Origin: an uncultured Aeriscardovia sp.
GTDB taxonomy: Bacteria; Actinomycetota; Actinomycetes; Actinomycetales; Bifidobacteriaceae
Direction: 5' to 3'
Assembly (NCBI GenBank): GCA_903789535.1
Contig: CAIFES010000007.1
Location: 36,768 to 90,684, forward strand
Length of the DNA stretch: 53,917 bases
Of this stretch, positions 50,301 to 53,917 are shown piece after piece. The notes below the pieces were generated by a model. It did no database searches. It worked only from the letters and a program-made list of their open reading frames with translations, and was not told the origin of the DNA. The stretch's first letter is position 1; every line of letters begins with the position of its first letter. A program made the translations under genes and the position numbers.

Positions 50301-50618
50301 GGCCTTCTTGGCCTCGGTGATCTTGTTCTGAAGATCCTCCGACTTTGCCTCGGCGGCCTTGCGGGCGGCGACGGCCTTGTCCGCGGCGGTGGCGGCCTTC
50401 ATGGCCGCGGCGCGGGCATCTGCCACATTGTTCTGCTTGGAGGCGAGGGTCTTCTGATCCTCAGCGTTCGGCGTGCAGTTCTTATTTCCGGCAGCCGGGG
50501 CGGCGAGAGCCGCATTGGCGCCGGTCAGCATCGTTGCCGCTGCGACGGCGGTAGCGATGGCGGCCTTCTTCACGGTCGCCTTGTTCGCGGACTCGACCGC
50601 GTGCTTTCCTCTGGTCAT
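47397..50618 (-). CDS. Long coiled-coil surface protein with LAETG anchor
   Basis: 1073 residues. A signal peptide (about 1-41) is followed by about 950 residues of almost pure coiled coil rich in A, K, D, N, E and Q. Four repeats of about 65-70 residues share NDSPLNKAQGD followed by YEAYLKAKGAYGFAHNA; repeats one and two are nearly identical, three and four degenerate. Near the middle is a non-coil part with aromatic residues (STYGYDGHAW, FGYNPATGRYERF). The C-terminus has LAETG at 1042-1046, a hydrophobic segment and RKHE; LAXTG signals are used by class E housekeeping sortases. The only two cysteines are C48 and C1011, at the two ends of the coil. ATG at 50618 has AAGGA upstream. Likely role: wall-anchored fibril or adhesin; binding partner unknown. 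Confidence 0.85.
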   Translation of the reverse strand: MTRGKHAVESANKATVKKAAIATAVAAATMLTGANAALAAPAAGNKNCTPNAEDQKTLASKQNNVADARAAAMKAATAADKAVAARKAAEAKSEDLQNKITEAKKAKQTADKNLKMLNDVKDALAQAEAKVQPAKDAFDAASKTADEKSAALDQANKAVNQAVSDKADAEQALKTAQAEDKTAQANKKAAKAALDEANKAVAAYRLKLAAAEKKAEEANKALDAANDAVNKALDAKEEADKRVQEATDAWVKAHNAANKLFDKSNNAATVAKLANAVFNKKSAEVDELNEKVANDSPLNKAQGDTFEAYLKAKGAYGFAHNAYLKASAKADKALQEKNAAWDTFKAKEAEFDELDKKVANDSPLNKAQGDNYEAYLKAKGAYGFAHNAFLKAQAAANKALDEKNAAWDAFQDKKAEADKLSEKVGNHSPLNKAQGDAYEKLTKAKAFYKLAQGAFAKASKQHEADLTNKNNAYSARSKADAAVAAYALQLQQAQSVEQSDSAKLQQLHTKLYTQGPSSTYGYDGHAWTKNEAWVKVIKANADATPFVNEAKAAQAKANITSFAQAQQLETAFYNAYNAGTAQSDSRFGYNPATGRYERFEAIEKFIDMYNAAVPYIQAINDAKTAAGVSTVAQAQALSQQFLNDYNDYQQLAPKVRDENNKVSDLTNKLQAAKVAAKAAQNAFQKASDKEEASNKLIDNDSPLNQAQADTYAGLSTAKAADKLAGDNLTKANTKHDADLSTKNAKKTALDEASSSATAAQDRVNKLNTKHASLKRDLLDKKEALKAADKKFQDLYDDAQTRAQKAELAEQNTAEPRANVMRRQVALDKANNGLKVANESLRNAQKRVANIQAAKAGYDRYSDALKKQSEAQNKLDGLTTQLKNAENDPNYKLFVQEFGEGYDAIQNYNDALDAAHTNLLKAHKNFDDAKAALTSASDAFKAAERKFQLANREAQKLEREAKQAQQDLDDATPEHAAAVADAMKASVALDKAVAAHKAIEAEIAKFQVREDCVVIPAKDSKSDSKGGKVVVKAGDKNEKKAGLAETGADSVAAVAAAVVLLSAGTGLALSRKHE

Positions 50619-51190
50619 ATTCAATCCTTCTCTGATATATCAGTGGGCCTTTGACGGAGCCCATAACGGCGAATCTAGGGGGGGGGTGAACAACTTTAAG
50701 TGGTTATGCACAGTGGCCATACGAAAGGTGCCGTATATTTCGGGAAAAGAGCTTGATGTGCTTGAATTCTCTCAACAAATTGCAGAATTCGATAATTATT
50801 TCGAAAATCCAGACCTTGGGATTGCGTGTGGGAACGCCCGGATTTTACTCAAGAAATTCTGACGATACCAGCGTAATTGGCTGATTTTCAGAGGTGCTGC
50901 CCGCCTGATAACAGCCGGTGATGCTGCCATCAGAGTCAACAAATGCCCAACATGTTGCAATTCCAGGCTATTGTTTCATCCATTTGCCGGTGACCTTGTG
51001 GTCGGTGATGACCTTTTTCGTATTCCCGCCGTGTGCTTTCGTGGGCCCACGGTCGGTGATGTCCGAGTTATCCACAATGAGATGCTCGAGTGGCCTCATC
51101 CGTGTCCGGCGTGGGAGTATTGCCTGAAAGAAGGAATAGAGTGTCTCCTATCGCAGTTCGATTATTGGTCTTTGTGGGGAAGGTGAGGGG
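50619..51190. other. Upstream region of the coiled-coil gene, with possible ORF remnants
   Basis: About 570 bases, AT-rich near 50690-50860. On the plus strand, one frame is open after the G9 tract up to a stop at 50860-50862, and the same frame is open again from 50863 to 51186 (ending in CPAWEYCLKEGIECLLSQFDYWSLWGR). Neither part has a supported start or a family match. The second ends four bases before the 51191 ORF and may be a decayed upstream partner. Confidence 0.4.
50672..50699 (-). promoter_or_regulatory. Candidate promoter of the coiled-coil gene with C9 in the spacer
   Basis: On the minus strand TTAAAG (50699-50694) is followed by a 16-base spacer and TAGATT (50677-50672), about 55-80 bases before the start codon. 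The spacer contains nine C (G9 at 50678-50686 on the plus strand). The -10 is reasonable, the -35 weak. Confidence 0.45.
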
Positions 51191-51613
51191 ATGATGCTTG
51201 ATGGTGTCGAGGGAGCTGTCCTCTCGAGCATGGAACAAGGCACGCCAAAAGATCAGGTAAAGGTTCCGGTTGCGGATTCCGCACGTCTCGTCTCATGGGT
51301 GCCGGAAGACAAAGTGCTGCAGGAGGGTGATAACACGCTGACCGTTCAGCCGCTTGATGCCCGCTTCGAAGAGGGGAAGAAGTGGCGTGTGACGACGGGC
51401 GAGGGCACGGTGTACACGGCTTCTGTCGAGGATCCGGCGTTCGTCAAGGCGTATGAGAATGGTCTGCGCATCGGACGCTGGGATACGCTCAGGGTCAGGA
51501 TGCATTTTGTCTCTTATCAGAAGGCGAATGGAAGAATCAAAACGGACTATTCGATTGTGAAGGTGCTCAAATATACTCCGTTTGTCGCTGAGCAAGGCGA
51601 GCTGGGCATTTGA
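51191..51613 (+). CDS. Hypothetical protein
   Basis: 140 residues, soluble and acidic, no signal peptide or membrane segment. Regular beta-type pattern (KWRVTTGEGTVYTASVEDPAFVKAYENG, then LRVRMHFVSYQ and YSIVKVLKY), which looks like a real folded domain, perhaps the C-terminal domain of a longer protein. No family was recognised. GGAAGGTGAGGGG lies upstream of an ATG-ATG start. The open frame before it stops four bases upstream, so the two may have been one unit. Confidence 0.55.
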   Translation: MMLDGVEGAVLSSMEQGTPKDQVKVPVADSARLVSWVPEDKVLQEGDNTLTVQPLDARFEEGKKWRVTTGEGTVYTASVEDPAFVKAYENGLRIGRWDTLRVRMHFVSYQKANGRIKTDYSIVKVLKYTPFVAEQGELGI

Positions 51614-51764
51614 ACAATATCTAGGAGTGGAAATCCAGTAATGGGGGAATGCCTGGATGAGTATTCGCAGTGCCGGCGCGACAGCTGATATGGGTGATAT
51701 GGGCGTCGCCTTGGCATGACCGTTCTGATGTGACAGAGTTCCGCCCAGCATGAAAATCGGCATG

Positions 51765-51796
51765 AAAAAAGGGCTTCCGGATTCCTCCGGAAACCC
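51765..51796 (-). terminator. Terminator downstream of tRNA-Ala
   Basis: On the minus strand GGGTTTCCGG pairs with CCGGAAGCCC (one G-T pair) across a six-base loop, then TTTTTT. It is placed just after the tRNA gene. Confidence 0.88.
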
Positions 51797-51802
51797 TGCT
51801 CG

Positions 51803-51875
51803 TGGAGCTAGCGGGAGTCGAACCCGCGACCTCTTCCATGCGAAGGAAGCGCGCTACCAACTGCGCTATAGCCCC
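51803..51875 (-). tRNA. tRNA-Ala (anticodon CGC)
   Basis: 73 bases on the minus strand. GGGGCTA pairs with TAGCTCC (one G-T pair), the discriminator is A, the D-arm reads AGCGCAGTTGGTAGCGC, the anticodon loop TTCGCAT has CGC at 51842-51840, and the T-loop is TTCGACT. CCA is not encoded. A terminator follows. Confidence 0.95.
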
Positions 51876-52014
51876 AGATCGCCATTGCATCCATGACGGA
51901 CGAATCGCAACCTCATTACTGTATCGCGCGGTCTGGTCGACCGCAAATGCGTTTGGAGGATTCAGACAGAAACAGAGGTTTGTCGATCCTCCTTACGTGG
52001 TCATTATTTCGTGT

Positions 52015-52806
52015 TCAGGCAGTCTCTACTGCGCTCTGTGCATCTGCGGCTATGTCCGCATTCTTCGCGGCATCCGCGTCCTCAAGCTCCTGCTCGGCGC
52101 CGGCAGCCTCTTCCGCAGCCTGGAGCGCCTCGCCTTCGGCCACGTTCTTCTTGCGCTTGTTGATGGCCGCCTTGATCGCGCCGATGATCGTCGGTGCCAG
52201 CGAGACGAGCAGGATGAGCACGATGACGAGCTCGAAGTGCTTCTGCACGGCCGGGATGCGCCCGAAGAAGAAGCCGAGGAAGGTGAACAGCGAGCTCCAC
52301 ACGAGACCGCCGAGCACGGAGAACGGTGCGAACCTGCGCCACTTCATGCCGGTGATGCCCGAGAAGAACGGCATGAACGTGCGGATGAACGGGAAGAACC
52401 GGCCCAGGAACACGGCGAGCGGACCCCATTTCTCGATCATTCCCTCGGTCTTGGCGATGCGCTCGGGGGTGAGGGCCTTGACCTTGCCGCTTTTGACGAT
52501 CTTGCGGCCGAAGAAGTGGCCGATCCAGTAGTTGCACTGGTCGCCGAGGATCGGTGCCGCCCACACGACGGGCAGCAGCCAGGCCAGTGGCAGCGCCGAG
52601 TGGCCGCTCGCGTCCGGGGCGGCGAACACGCCCGCCGCGAACAGCAGTGAATCGCCTGGCAGGAACGGCATGAACACCACGCCGGTCTCGATGAAGACGA
52701 TGAGGAAGATGAATCCGAGCGTGGGCCCCACGCCCATCGCGATCCAGGAGGCGATCACGCCCCGAGGGTCTTTGAGCAGTCTGACGAAGAAGTTGATGAC
52801 GTCCAT
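52015..52806 (-). CDS. DedA family membrane protein
   Basis: 263 residues. It has the DedA/SNARE-associated pattern: FIETGVVFMPFLPGDSLLF, GDQCNYWIGHFFGRK, FLGRFFPFIRTFMPFFSGITGM, then two more hydrophobic segments. DedA proteins act as lipid or undecaprenyl-phosphate transporters in the membrane. The last 45 residues are an Ala/Glu/Asp-rich tail. AGGACAGG lies before the ATG. It stands alone between tRNA-Ala and the rRNA operon. Confidence 0.92.
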   Translation of the reverse strand: MDVINFFVRLLKDPRGVIASWIAMGVGPTLGFIFLIVFIETGVVFMPFLPGDSLLFAAGVFAAPDASGHSALPLAWLLPVVWAAPILGDQCNYWIGHFFGRKIVKSGKVKALTPERIAKTEGMIEKWGPLAVFLGRFFPFIRTFMPFFSGITGMKWRRFAPFSVLGGLVWSSLFTFLGFFFGRIPAVQKHFELVIVLILLVSLAPTIIGAIKAAINKRKKNVAEGEALQAAEEAAGAEQELEDADAAKNADIAADAQSAVETA

Positions 52807-53859
52807 GCCTGTCCTGTCGCCCTATCTGTCTTGTCACCTTATATAGGCGATATATGCGGTTATGCGGTCTGTATATATGATCCGGCTGCGATCCGGCCAT
52901 ACATTCTGACGATATATATTCCAGCCATATAGACGGTCTGGCCTCTCATGCCCACATATGGCCTGTATATGACTGTGCAACAAGCTATCAGCCCGGATCC
53001 CCGCACGGCACCCTTGTTGCGGGAGCGGACACCTCTTTCTTACGGTTTCATCCCATTTGCGCACATATTTTGGGATTGATTATTTGAGATCGATATTCAG
53101 GGCAGGTCTCTCGGGGCCGGCTTCCAATTTGTGTGCGTTTACTCGGGATTTGCCAGATGGCATTACCTGTGCGATTCGTGTAAGGTTCGAAGGGCGGGAG
53201 GTCGACGGTGATCTTCCGGGCGTAGGAACGCCAAGGGCAGCAAAGGAGTGCCACGGTGTGTCAATGCCGGTGATCCGGCGATCGGTGACAGCCATACGAC
53301 GGTGAAGCGAAAGCAATTCCAGGGTCGATGAAATAAGAACTGTTTATTAAGCGCTGTCGTGCGACGGCACTTGAGTAGACAGTGAGGGCTGATGATCACA
53401 AGGTTTTCAGCCTCGGCTACTGGGAGGTATGGCTGACTGGTCAGGCAATCTGACGTCACCATAACTGAACGGAGTGGCCCGTGGGGCCCGGCGAGAGTCG
53501 TTTACGCTTGTAGCGGCACGCCGATAGAGATGTTGTATATCTAATCCTCCCTGATCCGCTCATTGCTTTTGGTTTTGCGTGTGTGTAAGTTTACTTCTTG
53601 CTGCCTGTGGGGTGCTGCTGCTGGGGTTTCTGGTTGGTGGTGCTGTTCCGGGTTGGTTGGTTGAGAACTCGAGAGCGTTGATTGTGCTACTTTTTTGTGT
53701 CTTTTGATGCCAGTGCGCATCCTTTGCTTCTGTCTTTGTGATGGTTGGTTTGGGGTGCGTGGTTTTTCGTGCGGAATGACCTTTTGCCTTTTTTGGTTTG
53801 GGGTTGTTTTTCCGTCCGGATTTCTTTTTTGAGGGCCGTTTTGGGTTCTCTACGATTTT
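52807..53859. other. Intergenic region and leader before the 16S rRNA gene
   Basis: About 1 kb without a credible gene. From 52840 to 52980 there are many short ATATAT and GGCC-type palindromes. From about 53560 the sequence turns T/G-rich and resembles an rRNA leader, with TTGAGAACTCGAGAGC at 53661-53676 as a possible processing or antitermination element. A weak promoter candidate is TTGCTT at 53563-53568 with TAAGTT at 53586-53591 (17-base spacer). Plus-strand codons at 53057-53305 are open but match nothing recognised. Confidence 0.5.
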
Positions 53860-53917
53860 TTTGTGGAGAGTTCGATTCTGGCTCAGGACGAGCGCTGGCG
53901 GCGTGCTTAACACATGC
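53860..53917 (+). rRNA. rrs: 16S ribosomal RNA, 5' end (cut by window edge)
   Basis: The universal 5' primer region AGAGTTCGATTCTGGCTCAG starts at 53867, corresponding to E. coli position 8, so the gene starts near 53860. The following GCTGGCGGCGTGCTTAACAC is typical. The TTCGATTCTGG form points to Bifidobacteriaceae. Only about 58 bases are in the window. Confidence 0.97.

Noticed and set aside
47388-50654. Two long plus-strand frames opposite the coiled-coil gene
   Set aside because: The leucine/valine/glycine-rich translation is the mirror of repeated Ala/Lys/Asp codons of the real gene.
53560-53913. A minus-strand ORF of 117 codons at the right edge
   Set aside because: It runs antisense through the 16S rRNA start and its rRNA-like leader.

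Overview
This window is the replication-origin region of a GC-rich actinobacterium, most likely a member of the Bifidobacteriaceae. The evidence is the gene order rpmH-dnaA-dnaN-recF-gyrB-gyrA with parA/parB on the other arm, the short start of a 16S rRNA gene at the right edge (TTCGATTCTGGCTCAG, the bifidobacterial form), sortase-dependent pilus loci, and canonical actinobacterial parS sites. The genus cannot be fixed from the sequence alone.

Left arm (1-10387, minus strand): an amidohydrolase, then parB, parA, rsmG, khpB/jag, yidC, yidD, rnpA and rpmH, all transcribed away from the origin. Eight parS sites lie in the first 9.7 kb, several of them inside the parB, parA, rsmG and yidD coding sequences. 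Many proteins here carry long disordered or acidic insertions that relatives lack.

Origin (about 10.8-13.2 kb): DnaA boxes lie on both sides of dnaA, in the rpmH-dnaA and dnaA-dnaN gaps. Transcription diverges at the rpmH-dnaA gap.

Right arm, core (11132-22583, plus strand): dnaA, dnaN, recF, a DUF721 gene, gyrB and gyrA, ending at a strong terminator. The DUF3566 gene that normally follows gyrA in actinobacteria lies 8 kb further on, at 30537.

Accessory pilus region (22.7-36.4 kb): pilus locus 1 (shaft pilin, class C sortase, large tip-like surface protein) sits between gyrA and the DUF3566 gene. The pilin has a run of nine G in its signal-peptide codons, a likely phase-variation switch. 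After an aldo/keto reductase and an XRE regulator comes pilus locus 2. Its pilin has an in-frame amber codon at codon 55 and is followed by an intact sortase.

Remaining genes (36.5-53.9 kb): a VanZ-RDD membrane protein, a GT2 glycosyltransferase, 3-methyladenine DNA glycosylase, a RhuM remnant, ferredoxin-NADP reductase, tRNA-Gly(CCC), RecQ, a TauE/SafE transporter, a small membrane protein, a four-copy extragenic repeat, a GH43-like protein, a long coiled-coil LAETG surface protein with a second nine-base G/C run in its likely promoter, an unrecognised ORF, tRNA-Ala(CGC), a DedA protein, and about 1 kb of leader region before the 16S rRNA gene.

Overall, a conserved replication and segregation core is joined to a surface-structure region (two pilus loci and a coiled-coil wall protein) that shows signs of phase variation and gene decay.
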